DNA from: Thalassoglobus neptunius
GTDB lineage: Bacteria > Planctomycetota > Planctomycetia > Planctomycetales > Planctomycetaceae
Direction of reading: 5' to 3'
Length of the DNA: 64,000 nt
Assembly: GCF_007859735.1 (NCBI RefSeq)
Contig: NZ_SIHI01000009.1
Coordinates: 1-64,000, forward strand
Under the pieces are notes generated by a model. The model was not told the origin of the DNA and searched no databases. It worked only from the letters and a program-made list of their open reading frames with translations. Both the position numbers and the translations under genes were made by a program. Within the stretch, counting starts at the first letter, position 1. Every line of letters begins with the position of its first letter. Positions 44,410 to 52,914 of the stretch are shown in pieces.

Positions 44410-44960
44410 GGAAGCTGCTTCAAGACATCAGTAAGCGGACGACGGTGAGACGTCGGGGACTCTTTCGGAAAACCGTACCACAGCACCCCGACGATGTCTT
44501 CGATCGCGGGATCGATTTGCAGGATTTCATACAACTCCGGCGACCGAGTGACGTCGCCAGTCGTCCACTTGATCCCAATTCCGCGTGACCACAATGACAA
44601 AGCAATGTTTTGAATCGCACAGCAGACCGCTGCGTAGTTCTCACGGTCTCGGAGAGAATCATCAGAACGAAGAGAGGTGACAACGATCCATCCGGGAATG
44701 GTCGACCATTTGTCCCGCTTCTTTTGTGCAGCACCGTCGCCTTTTTTCACGCGGGTCATTTCGGCATTGAGATCGACAATTTGTGCGATTGTTTTTTCCC
44801 CGAGCAGGTAGAATCGCCAGGGCTCTGCCATCTTGTGATTGGGAGCCCAACACCCCGATTCCAAAGCTGCGAGAACGGCTTCATTGTCGGGGCGTTCAGT
44901 CTTGAAAGCGTTGATTGTCCGTCGGTTTCGAATCAACGAATCGATATCGTGCTCTGCCAT
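44406..44960 (-). CDS. Nitroreductase-family flavoprotein
   Basis: The product has 184 residues. IDSLIRNRRTINAFKTERPD, AVLAALESGCWAPNHKMAEP, WRFYLLGEK, VCCAIQNIALSLWSRGIGIKW and DIVGVLWYGFPKE are the successive blocks of FMN-dependent nitroreductases such as YdjA, including the short form without a long C-terminus. RxxR at residues 12-15 contacts FMN in the family. It reduces nitro or quinone compounds with NAD(P)H; the substrate here is unknown. The pairing with a SPOUT methyltransferase is probably a matter of position only. Confidence 0.92.
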   Translation of the reverse strand: MAEHDIDSLIRNRRTINAFKTERPDNEAVLAALESGCWAPNHKMAEPWRFYLLGEKTIAQIVDLNAEMTRVKKGDGAAQKKRDKWSTIPGWIVVTSLRSDDSLRDRENYAAVCCAIQNIALSLWSRGIGIKWTTGDVTRSPELYEILQIDPAIEDIVGVLWYGFPKESPTSHRRPLTDVLKQLP

Positions 44961-44994
44961 TTTCTCAAGCGTTCTTTCCGTGTTTGTTCAGCGC

Positions 44995-45837
44995 TCAGTT
45001 TTCGGAATTCAACTCAAAGAAGAATTCATCGCTGGCGTCCATAATTCCCACTCTGAGTTCGGATCGAGAATTGTATCGTGCCGGGATGGTTTCTGGTTGC
45101 GCTGGCAGGACTTTTCCATCGGGTTGGACGATTTCGTCACGTTTTGAGGAGATTCGAACAGTGTAAACTCCGGGTTCAAGAGGATTCGAAAACTCGTAAA
45201 TTCCGTTCGCATTCGTCATGGCTCCCGCCGGTCGTCCACCGGACTGAGGAACAAAAAGAACGGTCCCCATCTCGAGCGGTTTTCCGTCGAGGGTGACTGT
45301 ACCCGCAAAAGATGACTTATCGGAATCCTCGTTGTTGATTTTGGATTGTGCCGGATTGAGAGTAGAGAGCCCGTCTATTCCTGCCTGGGCGATCATTCCA
45401 TCTTGCGCGGAGGTAACTCCCGAAACACCGATTGCTCCGATGAGTTTGTGATCGACGATGATTGGAAGTCCGCCTTCCATCGGAAGCCCTCCAGGAAGTT
45501 TGAGAAGCTTCAGGTTCGCACCCCCTTCTGCGACTCGATCTTCGAAGGCTTTCGTCGATCGACGAAACAGGGCAGATGTTTTCGCTTTTTGAATTGAGAT
45601 TTCAACGCTTCCGAGTTGTGTGTTTTCGAGACGTTGGAACATCACCAGAAAACCGGCACTGTCGACAATCGTAATGGCGACCGGCCAGTTGTTGCTTCGG
45701 GCATATTCTTCTGCAGCAGCCATGACGGTCTTCGCGTCCGTCAGCGAAATGCCTTCCCCGTATGCGGGCGGTTGATCTTGCCCAATGAGAAGAGATGGAA
45801 ATGCAAACACGGTCGTAAGCAGCAAAGCGAGTCGCAT
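44995..45837 (-). CDS. Exported GlcG/HbpS-like protein fused to a carboxypeptidase-regulatory-like domain
   Basis: The product has 280 residues from ATG 45837, with AGGAG eight bases upstream. A signal peptide (LALLLTTVFAFPSLLIG) leads to a GlcG/HbpS domain (residues 30-165): ISLTDAKTVMAAAEEYARSN, VAITIVDSAGFLVMFQRLEN, IQKAKTSALFRRSTKAFEDR, GGLPIIVDHKLIGAIGVSG. Such domains bind haem or small ligands. Residues 180-275 form a beta-sandwich (VTLDGKPLEMGTVLFVPQSG, GIYEFSNPLEPGVYTVRISS) of the carboxypeptidase regulatory-like type common in planctomycete exported proteins. The two are normally separate, so the fusion is unusual. Function unknown; an extracellular haem or ligand-binding role is plausible. 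Confidence 0.85.
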   Translation of the reverse strand: MRLALLLTTVFAFPSLLIGQDQPPAYGEGISLTDAKTVMAAAEEYARSNNWPVAITIVDSAGFLVMFQRLENTQLGSVEISIQKAKTSALFRRSTKAFEDRVAEGGANLKLLKLPGGLPMEGGLPIIVDHKLIGAIGVSGVTSAQDGMIAQAGIDGLSTLNPAQSKINNEDSDKSSFAGTVTLDGKPLEMGTVLFVPQSGGRPAGAMTNANGIYEFSNPLEPGVYTVRISSKRDEIVQPDGKVLPAQPETIPARYNSRSELRVGIMDASDEFFFELNSEN

Positions 45838-45985
45838 CACAGTTGCTCCTGATTGCGTGAAGTTGAAGAGATAGATGACCTCTACGTAGAAAGTGACGAC
45901 CGTGTTGGAAGTTTTCGAGCAGGCTTTGGCCTCGAAAACAGAATCGAATTGGGCAGTGCGGGTTCATATTCGAGCCCGTTTTGTG

Positions 45986-47428
45986 TCACTTCTTTGATTT
46001 GATTGATTCTTGGTATTCCGGGTTCGGACGCATGGGATCTGCGCCGACTTCGATCTTCCAGCTTGTGAGCAGAGCTTGCAATTCACTGGCGATTTTCGGT
46101 TCCGATTTCAACCGGTTCTCAGACTCTCCGATGTCGTCGCCCAAGTGGTATAACTCGAACTCTCCGGTTTCGAGGTTCTCAATGAGTTTCCAGTCACCTC
46201 GACGAACGATGCTGCAGGGGAAGTTCTGGGGATGTTGGTTGTAGTGTGGATAGTGCCAGAAAATTGCCTCCCGATCGAGTGAGTCACTTTTGGATTCAAT
46301 GAGCGGCAACAGGCTCTCTCCGTCGAGATGTTGAAACGGTCGAAGAGGCGTGTCGGTGGCTTCGAGAATTGTTGGATACCAGTCAGTGCTGATGACTGGA
46401 ACGTCGCACACCGAGCCGGAATTCTGGCTGCGCGGCGAGGAAACAATTGCGGGAATTCGAATGCCTCCTTCGTAGTGTGAGCCTTTATTTGCTCGAAGAG
46501 GGGAGTTGTCGGTCGCTTTGGCGAAGCCTCCGTTGTCGCTGGTGAAAATCACTAATGTCCGATTGTCGAGGTCGAGTTCGTTAAGCGTGTTCAAGACTCT
46601 TCCTACACTCTCGTCAATACTTTCGACCATGGCAGCGTATTTTGGGTTTCCTTGTCGTGTGCCGGGATCGACACGTTTGTAAGCGTCAACTTTTTCCGGT
46701 TTCCCTTGTAAGGGTGTATGCACCGCATAATGAGCGAGCATCAGGAAGAACGGCTCTTCCGAGTGAGATCGAATAAAATGTTCTGCTTCTTCTGCAAGGC
46801 GATCAACCAGATAGTCACCCTCCTTGCCCGAAACGGGCGATGCCTTCACTTGAACTTGTCCCGTTGTGGGAATTTTCCATGTCCCTTCAAATGGGTAGAA
46901 GTAGCTTCCCGGTGCTCCGTAGTCTCTCCCGGCGATGTTGACATCGAAGCCCTGATGTTGCGGGTAGTAGAACGCTTCCGTACCGAGATGCCATTTCCCG
47001 ACGTATCCCGTCGTATAGCCTGCTTCGCGAAGTGCTTCTGCGACAGTGATCTCTTCAAGAGGAAGTTCTCCGATGTATCGTCCTTCGATCATCTTGTTTC
47101 GTTCTCGGTCCCATCGCCCCGACGGAAGCCATTGAGTCAGCAAGAGTCGGGCAGGGTACTTCCCGGTGAGAATCGCAGCCCGAGTTGGAGAGCAGACCGC
47201 GCACGCCGAATAAGCATTGGTAAATCTGACTCCGCGTGCGGCGAGTCGATCAATGTTCGGCGTTTGATAATAATCGCTGCCCATGCAGCCAATGTCGTTC
47301 CAACCGAGATCATCGACCAGTATGAAGACGACGTTCGTTTTCTCTTCAGCAGCTGCAACACACAGTGAGAAGCTGCAAAAGCTTGTGATCAACACAAGCA
47401 GTAATTTTGTCGGGAGAGTGGTGTTCAT
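45986..47428 (-). CDS. Sulfatase, Cys-type, secreted
   Basis: This is a 480-residue sulfatase, second gene of a coupled pair. ATG 47428 overlaps the preceding stop (ATGA). Signal peptide LLLVLITSFCSFSLCVAAAE. The metal site VVFILVDDLGWNDIGCMGSD, formylglycine motif AVCSPTRAAILTGKYPAR, VGKWHLG (active-site Lys/His), and VIFTSDNGGFAKATDNSPLR (Asp/Asn) are complete. Closest in pattern to arylsulfatases of the A/N-acetylgalactosamine sulfatase type. It needs a formylglycine-generating enzyme, which is not in the window. It probably acts with the upstream sulfatase on one sulfated glycan, since they are translated together. Confidence 0.93.
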   Translation of the reverse strand: MNTTLPTKLLLVLITSFCSFSLCVAAAEEKTNVVFILVDDLGWNDIGCMGSDYYQTPNIDRLAARGVRFTNAYSACAVCSPTRAAILTGKYPARLLLTQWLPSGRWDRERNKMIEGRYIGELPLEEITVAEALREAGYTTGYVGKWHLGTEAFYYPQHQGFDVNIAGRDYGAPGSYFYPFEGTWKIPTTGQVQVKASPVSGKEGDYLVDRLAEEAEHFIRSHSEEPFFLMLAHYAVHTPLQGKPEKVDAYKRVDPGTRQGNPKYAAMVESIDESVGRVLNTLNELDLDNRTLVIFTSDNGGFAKATDNSPLRANKGSHYEGGIRIPAIVSSPRSQNSGSVCDVPVISTDWYPTILEATDTPLRPFQHLDGESLLPLIESKSDSLDREAIFWHYPHYNQHPQNFPCSIVRRGDWKLIENLETGEFELYHLGDDIGESENRLKSEPKIASELQALLTSWKIEVGADPMRPNPEYQESIKSKK

Positions 47429-48939
47429 GGTGTTTTTCCGTCGATGACATCCCCAGTCGATTTGACTGTCCATGTGTAGTTGTCGGGATCGAAGTTGTAA
47501 GCGGACTTGGTCGGTGCGGAGTCGGCCCACTTCGTTGGCAACCACTCGGCGAGTTCAGATTGAATCGTTGCCACTTCCGGAGAACCAGCGAGGTTCGTCC
47601 ACTCTTGCGGGTCGACATTGTGGTCGTACAGTTCTTCGCTTCCATCGGCGTACCGAATCAACCGATAGCGTTCGCTACGGACGGCGCCGTTTCCCTTGCG
47701 GTACTCAATCACCGAGGGGCGATCCCATTGTGCCTGAGGGTTCTGGAGGAGCGGAACTAGACTCTGCCCATCGAGATTGGGAACAGGTTCGAAGTAACAC
47801 AGCTCAACGAATGTGGGAAGCAGGTCGATCAAGTTGACCGGTTTTGAGCACTCTCCACTGGAGAATCCGGGGGCTTTGATGATGAAGGGAACTCTTGTTG
47901 CCTCTTCCCAGAGTGTCGACTTGTGCCAGTGGTCTTTCTCGCCCAGATGCCAGCCATGATCGGACCAAAGGACGACGATCGTCGAGTTGCGGGCGTCGCT
48001 TGCTTCGAGCGCTTGAAGAACCCGACCGATCTGATCGTCGGCGAAGGAGATGCTCGCGAGATACGCTTCGACAGCTTCTCGCCACTTTTGGCTCTGACGA
48101 ATCAGCTTCAGATCTTTGCGTCGATCCGCGGCCAGTTTTTGACCTGAGTCGGGAATGTCGTTGAGGTCGTCGTCCTTGACCTCGGGCAAAATGACGTCTT
48201 CACTCCGATACATATCGAAGAATCGTTGCGGGACATACCACGGAAGGTGAGGGCGGAAAAGTCCGCACGCCAGGAAGAATGGCTTGTTGTGTTCCTTCTG
48301 AAGGAAGTCGACTGCGTAGCTTGCGGTGAGAAAGTCGTCGTGGTCTCTCTCTTCAATCCCCAGCGATCCCCAATCGTTTTCATGTCCAAGCCCTGTCACA
48401 CCGCTCCATGGATATGCTTCGGGAAACGGTCCGGATTTTGACCAGGGATAGTTGAGCTTTGCGCCGCGAAACCACGGATCGTTTCGAAAGGTCAGTCGGA
48501 AGAAGTCGTCCCACTGGTTTGGCGGATTGTTCCCCGCTGTGTGATGAAAGATCTTCCCTGCTCCGACAACTTGATAACCGTTGTTTCGAAAGCATTGTGG
48601 AATAGTCACCACGTCCGGAAAATTGGGATACCACCAGTGTCCGTTGTCGTAGAGCCCGGTCGTCGACGGCCGCAACCCTGTCATGATTGCTGCCCGCGAT
48701 GGCGCACACTTTGGAGAGGGACAGTGCGCATTCGTAAACAAAAGGCCCTGTTTCGCGAGAGAATCAATGTTCGGAGTTTTGACAACTCCTTCGTAGCCGT
48801 TTAAGCATCCGACCCAGTCCTTCATGTCGTCCACGGCGAGGAACAAAACATTGGGTTGGGAGACATCTTCGGCAGTCGCGAAGTTCCCCAGCAAGAGGGT
48901 GATTCCAAGAGTGGTGATTCCATACAGGTTGGTCTTCAA
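47425..48939 (-). CDS. Sulfatase, iduronate-2-sulfatase-like, secreted
   Basis: The product has 504 residues. Signal peptide (LYGITTLGITLLLGNFATA). VLFLAVDDMKDWVGCLNGY, then CPSPKCAPSRAAIMTGLRPS hold the metal site and the C-x-P-x-R formylglycine motif with Ala before Pro and Ser before Arg. VVGAGKIFHHTAG and IVVLWSDHGWHLGEKDHWHK are typical of the iduronate-2-sulfatase and choline-sulfatase branch. It is first in the pair; the second sulfatase starts within its stop codon. Substrate unknown; the branch acts on sulfated uronic acids in other organisms. Confidence 0.93.
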   Translation of the reverse strand: MKTNLYGITTLGITLLLGNFATAEDVSQPNVLFLAVDDMKDWVGCLNGYEGVVKTPNIDSLAKQGLLFTNAHCPSPKCAPSRAAIMTGLRPSTTGLYDNGHWWYPNFPDVVTIPQCFRNNGYQVVGAGKIFHHTAGNNPPNQWDDFFRLTFRNDPWFRGAKLNYPWSKSGPFPEAYPWSGVTGLGHENDWGSLGIEERDHDDFLTASYAVDFLQKEHNKPFFLACGLFRPHLPWYVPQRFFDMYRSEDVILPEVKDDDLNDIPDSGQKLAADRRKDLKLIRQSQKWREAVEAYLASISFADDQIGRVLQALEASDARNSTIVVLWSDHGWHLGEKDHWHKSTLWEEATRVPFIIKAPGFSSGECSKPVNLIDLLPTFVELCYFEPVPNLDGQSLVPLLQNPQAQWDRPSVIEYRKGNGAVRSERYRLIRYADGSEELYDHNVDPQEWTNLAGSPEVATIQSELAEWLPTKWADSAPTKSAYNFDPDNYTWTVKSTGDVIDGKTP

Positions 48940-49195
48940 TGGCGGCCTCTAATCCCAAAGAGCATTGGTAAGGTGAGGACTTCAACCTATCACATCGGAG
49001 TTGTCAGGTGTATTCACCACCGCTCTCATTTGTGTGATTCGCTCATGAGACACCTGTTGGAAAGCACGCAGGTCGACAGATGGACCTTTTTCCAACTTGC
49101 GGAGCGATTGAGAAGATTGCTGCCTGCAACGACCAACGATTGCACCCGCTTCAAGAAGCGAGTCGGCAACCTCATTGAACTCATTGAGACAAGTT

Positions 49196-49573
49196 CTAGT
49201 TGTTGAAGTGGCGCAGGTGAGACGATGATCGGGATTTGTGATACCGCATGATCTCCGACAGCCCAAAAGTTCGAAGCTCGGCCGGGTTGAACGGTTTCGT
49301 CAACACTTGAGAGACTCCGAGTTCGGAGAGCACTTCTTCAGAAGGAGCATGTAATCCGCGATCGGAAAGAAGGATGATCGGGACAGTTCTGAGGTCTTGA
49401 TGAGACCGAATCATTCGGCACAAGTCCAGGCCACTCATTTCACCGAGATCGGTATTAAGTACAAGCAGGCTCGGTGTGACTTGTTGAATCGTTTCCCAGG
49501 TGGAGCGCCCGTTGGAACAGATGACGACCTCGCAACCAGATTGTCGAAACGTGATTTCGACCAGTCGGGTCAC
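49196..49573 (-). CDS. Stand-alone response-regulator receiver domain protein
   Basis: A single REC domain of 125 residues from GTG 49573. The phosphate-acceptor Asp is in LLVLNTDLGEMSGLD, the switch Ser in PIILLSDRGL, and the Lys in VLTKPFNPAEL, so phosphorylation is possible. The GTG start lacks the first beta strand. The frame extends upstream 13 codons to ATT 49612 (reading SSLVVTSDQQPYVTRLVE, which restores strand 1 and one acidic residue), with GGGAG six bases before it and a TGA just above. The acidic pair of CheY is reduced to one Asp. No kinase or output domain is nearby. Confidence 0.8.
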   Translation of the reverse strand: MTRLVEITFRQSGCEVVICSNGRSTWETIQQVTPSLLVLNTDLGEMSGLDLCRMIRSHQDLRTVPIILLSDRGLHAPSEEVLSELGVSQVLTKPFNPAELRTFGLSEIMRYHKSRSSSHLRHFNN

Positions 49574-49881
49574 GTAAGGTTGCTGGTCGCTGGTAACAAC
49601 AAGACTGGAAATCGGATTCTCCCATCATTTCGGGTGGAGAGAGACCTCGTCCTGAAAATGAGTGCGACTCGAAGAGCGTTTTGGAAAACCACTCAATCAG
49701 GATGTGTTGGGATCACTTCTCTGAGTGCATCGGCGCGCAAGAGCAGTCCACCTGAAGCAAGTTCCGGCAAGGAATGCCGATTCCATTGCAGGAGCGGTTC
49801 ACCGTAAGGAAAACACCACCAGTGAGGATTATCCGTGATCGTCGCGTTGATCGAGTTTTCGCAGCGATGCGACGACGGGTG

Positions 49882-50694
49882 TTATTCTGGAGGGGTGAAT
49901 TTGAAGCGTCTAGACTGGCCGAAGAACTCCAGAGGATTCTCGTAAACAACTTTGCGGATTTTCGCTTCGCTGTGCCCGCGCTTTCGCATCTCCTGAATGA
50001 AGTCCGGGACTGCAAGCGGATTCGATGGACCCCAGTCGCCAGCCGAATTCACAAGGATTCTCTCATCCCCATACTGTTCGATAATGTCCGCCGCTCGGGC
50101 TGGGGTGCATTTTGTCGTTGGGTATAGGGTCATTCCGCACCAGAATCCGCCGTCGAGCGCCGCTTTCACGGTGTGCTCTTCGACATGATCAATGCAAACC
50201 CGTTCCGGAGGAATGTCATTTCGCTCCTGAAGCATGTCGACGATCATTCGAGTCCCCTTGTACTTGTCGACAAGATGGGGAGTATGGATCAGAACGAGTT
50301 CGTTCGTTCTGGCGGCCAGATCGAGGTGTTCGCGGAAAATCGTCGATTCGTTTGGAGTGTTTTTGTTGAGGCCAATTTCTCCGATTCCGAGCACGCCGGG
50401 GCGGTCCAGAAATTCGGGGATCATCGCAATGACTTCACGGGCGAGAGGAACGTTCTCGGCTTCTTTCGCGTTGATGCACAACCACGTGTAATGCTGAATT
50501 CCGCTCCATCCCGATCTTTTCGGCTCGAAGCTTGTGAGTTGCTCGAAGTAGTCGCGAAACCCGTCGACACTCCCACGATCGAAGCCAGCCCAGAAGGCCG
50601 GTTCACTGATCGCGACGCATCCCATTCGCGCCATTCGTTCGTAATCGTCGGTCGTCCTCGAAACCATGTGGACATGTGGATCGATGAAATACAT
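49882..50694 (-). CDS. TatD-like metal-dependent hydrolase
   Basis: The product has 270 residues from ATG 50694. The TIM-barrel metal sites are visible: MYFIDPHVHM (first HxH), a Glu in GVLGIGEIGLNKNT, His in LVLIHTPHLVDKYKGT, His in VCIDHVEEHTV, and Asp in ILVNSAGDWG. The layout matches the TatD and related amidohydrolase family, enzymes with DNase or other hydrolase activities. It is coupled to nothing obvious; HemQ follows upstream by 115 bases in the same direction. Substrate unknown. Confidence 0.82.
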   Translation of the reverse strand: MYFIDPHVHMVSRTTDDYERMARMGCVAISEPAFWAGFDRGSVDGFRDYFEQLTSFEPKRSGWSGIQHYTWLCINAKEAENVPLAREVIAMIPEFLDRPGVLGIGEIGLNKNTPNESTIFREHLDLAARTNELVLIHTPHLVDKYKGTRMIVDMLQERNDIPPERVCIDHVEEHTVKAALDGGFWCGMTLYPTTKCTPARAADIIEQYGDERILVNSAGDWGPSNPLAVPDFIQEMRKRGHSEAKIRKVVYENPLEFFGQSRRFKFTPPE

Positions 50695-50809
50695 AGCCAA
50701 ACCAATTCGTGACGGTGGTGAACTCGTTTTCGTTCGGATAACGACTTTTGTTCTCGACTTCGAAAGTCCCCGGCAGCCGGGGCATCATTGCAACCGTTTC
50801 CTCGAAGGC

Positions 50810-51655
50810 TTAACGCAAGATCTGGAGATGATTAAGAAGCTTCTCCGGAGTCATGACATAGCCGATGTAAAACGGTCCGAATTCGGCGTATCGGGCGGAT
50901 GCCTGATCAAATCGCATGGTGTAAACGATTTCCTTGATGTACTCAGGTGCGCGACTCCAAAGCGTCACTCCCCATTCCCAGTCGTCGAAACCGGTCGAGG
51001 CTGTGATCAACTGAGAGACTCTGCCAGCGAACTTAATTCCTGAAGTCGCATGCTCTGCCATGAGCGAAGAACGCTTACTGAACGGTTCGGTGTACCAGTT
51101 GGCCTGCGGGTGACGAATTTTGTTCATGGGGTAAAAGCAGTGAACGGGCCAATCCGGGAAGTCCGGGTAGAGTCGCTGCTTGTTCATCATTGGAAGTCGC
51201 TGTTCGTAGGCAGCCACTTTCGCCTGATAGGCGGGGTCTTCGGCGTTTGCTCCAGCGAGGCGAAGCTTTTCCGAATACTGTTCGACGGTCGGAACGTATT
51301 CGGAGACTTCGGTAATTGAAACGAACGAATAGCTGGGTTGAAGTGCCGGTCCCAGCACGCTGGATCGCAGGCGCTGATGAACACGATCGATCTTCAACGG
51401 ATTGTAATCGAGCATCATCATTCCGAAGTCAGCACGATGACCGGTGACGGCAAAGCATTGCACGCGTTCAGGAGCGTCGTCGTGCATCGGGTCCATGAGT
51501 TCTGAGACGGCCTTGGCGCCTGCCGTGATTTCTTCCTGGGAAAGTTGGGCGAGGGCTGCTCGGTCGATGTTGTAGTAGATGTGAAGGCAGTGCCAGCCTT
51601 CAGAAGTCTTGATCGTGGGGTCAGGGAGATTCTGGGGAGTGCGGGGGCGATTCAT
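50810..51655 (-). CDS. hemQ: Coproheme decarboxylase/chlorite dismutase family protein (HemQ-like)
   Basis: The product has 281 residues from ATG 51655. The ferredoxin-like double fold of the chlorite-dismutase family shows as SEGWHCLHIYYNIDRAAL, HRADFGMMMLDYNP, PALQPSYSFVSITEVSEYVP, VHCFYPMNKIRHPQANWY and FDDWEWGVTLWSRAPEYIKE. The last block, with W-x-x-x-L and the GPFYIGY element, and the MNK loop match the HemQ group that converts coproheme to protohaem in the coproporphyrin-dependent haem route. A His ligand for haem iron is likely in the MAEHATSGIKFAGRV segment. Chlorite dismutase activity is unlikely, as the distal Arg region is not of that type. Confidence 0.85.
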   Translation of the reverse strand: MNRPRTPQNLPDPTIKTSEGWHCLHIYYNIDRAALAQLSQEEITAGAKAVSELMDPMHDDAPERVQCFAVTGHRADFGMMMLDYNPLKIDRVHQRLRSSVLGPALQPSYSFVSITEVSEYVPTVEQYSEKLRLAGANAEDPAYQAKVAAYEQRLPMMNKQRLYPDFPDWPVHCFYPMNKIRHPQANWYTEPFSKRSSLMAEHATSGIKFAGRVSQLITASTGFDDWEWGVTLWSRAPEYIKEIVYTMRFDQASARYAEFGPFYIGYVMTPEKLLNHLQILR

Positions 51656-51925
51656 GGTTTTCCAGGTCAATCAAACAGTCAGGTCGTATTCGTTCCCGTA
51701 TCATAAAGGGATGAACGCAATCAGGAAACTGACTCGATCAGTCAGTTGCAATCATGCACTGATCGGAAAATTCCCTACAATGAGACTGACAGGAAGAATC
51801 GTTACAATTTGGCGGGACATTTGTGTGTGTCCGAAAGACAACATAATTCCGCCGTAGGAACCTCTTTCTGCGAGTTAACCTACCGTGTCAAGATCGCAAA
51901 ACTCACGTGGCCTTTTCGGTTGACG

Positions 51926-52828
51926 ATGCGCCATACAGTCCCCATTTTGAATCTGGAATCGGAATCTCCCGAGAAATTCGGGGAGGACTCCGTACACTCT
52001 CGTCCGAAAGACGCATGTCTGGTGAAGATCTATCCGCCAGTCGTCACCGGGAGTTTGATTGCTCTCGATCAGGATGAGATCCTCTTCGGACGCGATATCT
52101 CCTGTGACTATGAACTCTCGGATGATTTCGCATCGAGACGTCATGCTGTGATTCGGTGGGTCGACCGCAACTGTATGATCGTCGATCAGAACAGTATGAA
52201 CGGCACATACGTGAATGATCAACGTGTGGGTGAACAGGTCCTCAAGTCGGGGGATCAGATCCGCATTGGCCATCACATCTTCAAGTTTCTTGCCTCCGAT
52301 CACGTTGAGGCGATGTACCACGAAGCCGTTTTCGAAATGATGACGGTCGACGCGCTGACGAAGACCTACAATCGTCGCTACTTCGAAGATGCTTTTATCC
52401 GTGAAATCAATCGAAGCTTTCGGCACGGTCGGCAACTCGGACTTCTGTTGCTCGACATCGATTACTTCAAGCAGATCAACGACACGCACGGTCACCTGAT
52501 TGGAGATGAGCTGCTTGCAGGTGTCTGTAAACGGGTCAACAGCCGCGTTCGAAACGACGAAATCTTCGCGAGGGTTGGCGGGGAAGAATTTGCGTTGGTG
52601 ATCGTTGAGTGTACGCTCGACAATCTGCGTCGTTTGGGTGAGGAACTCTGTGAACTCGTTGGCGGAAAACCGTTTCCCTCGAGTAAGGGGGATATCAACG
52701 TGACGATCAGTATCGGCGTTGCGCATGCTTTGGGGTCGGCTCCCATCACGATGAACGGGATGCTCGAACAGGCAGACAAGAACCTTTACGAAGCGAAACG
52801 GCTCGGCCGCAATCGATGCTGTAGCTGA
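51926..52828 (+). CDS. FHA domain diguanylate cyclase (GGDEF)
   Basis: The product has 300 residues from ATG 51926. Residues 30-120 form an FHA domain (ILFGRDISCDYELSDDFASR, MIVDQNSMNGTYVNDQRV, QIRIGHHIFKFL), which binds phosphothreonine. Residues 140-295 form a GGDEF domain with DALTKTYNRRYFEDA, LLLLDIDYFKQINDTHGH and active-site ARVGGEEFALV, so c-di-GMP synthesis is likely. The inhibitory site, normally RxxD upstream of GGDEF, reads RNDE, so feedback by product may be weak. Linking Ser/Thr phosphorylation to c-di-GMP output would fit the kinase-rich planctomycetes. Coding sequence is followed by the large permease gene. Confidence 0.92.
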   Translation: MRHTVPILNLESESPEKFGEDSVHSRPKDACLVKIYPPVVTGSLIALDQDEILFGRDISCDYELSDDFASRRHAVIRWVDRNCMIVDQNSMNGTYVNDQRVGEQVLKSGDQIRIGHHIFKFLASDHVEAMYHEAVFEMMTVDALTKTYNRRYFEDAFIREINRSFRHGRQLGLLLLDIDYFKQINDTHGHLIGDELLAGVCKRVNSRVRNDEIFARVGGEEFALVIVECTLDNLRRLGEELCELVGGKPFPSSKGDINVTISIGVAHALGSAPITMNGMLEQADKNLYEAKRLGRNRCCS

Positions 52829-52914
52829 TCTTCTTTCCGCCTCGAACTTTCCTCGATCCGCGGTTAATCTTGAGTCATGTTTTCTATCCGTTTGACTCTG
52901 GATTGTGTTCTCTG

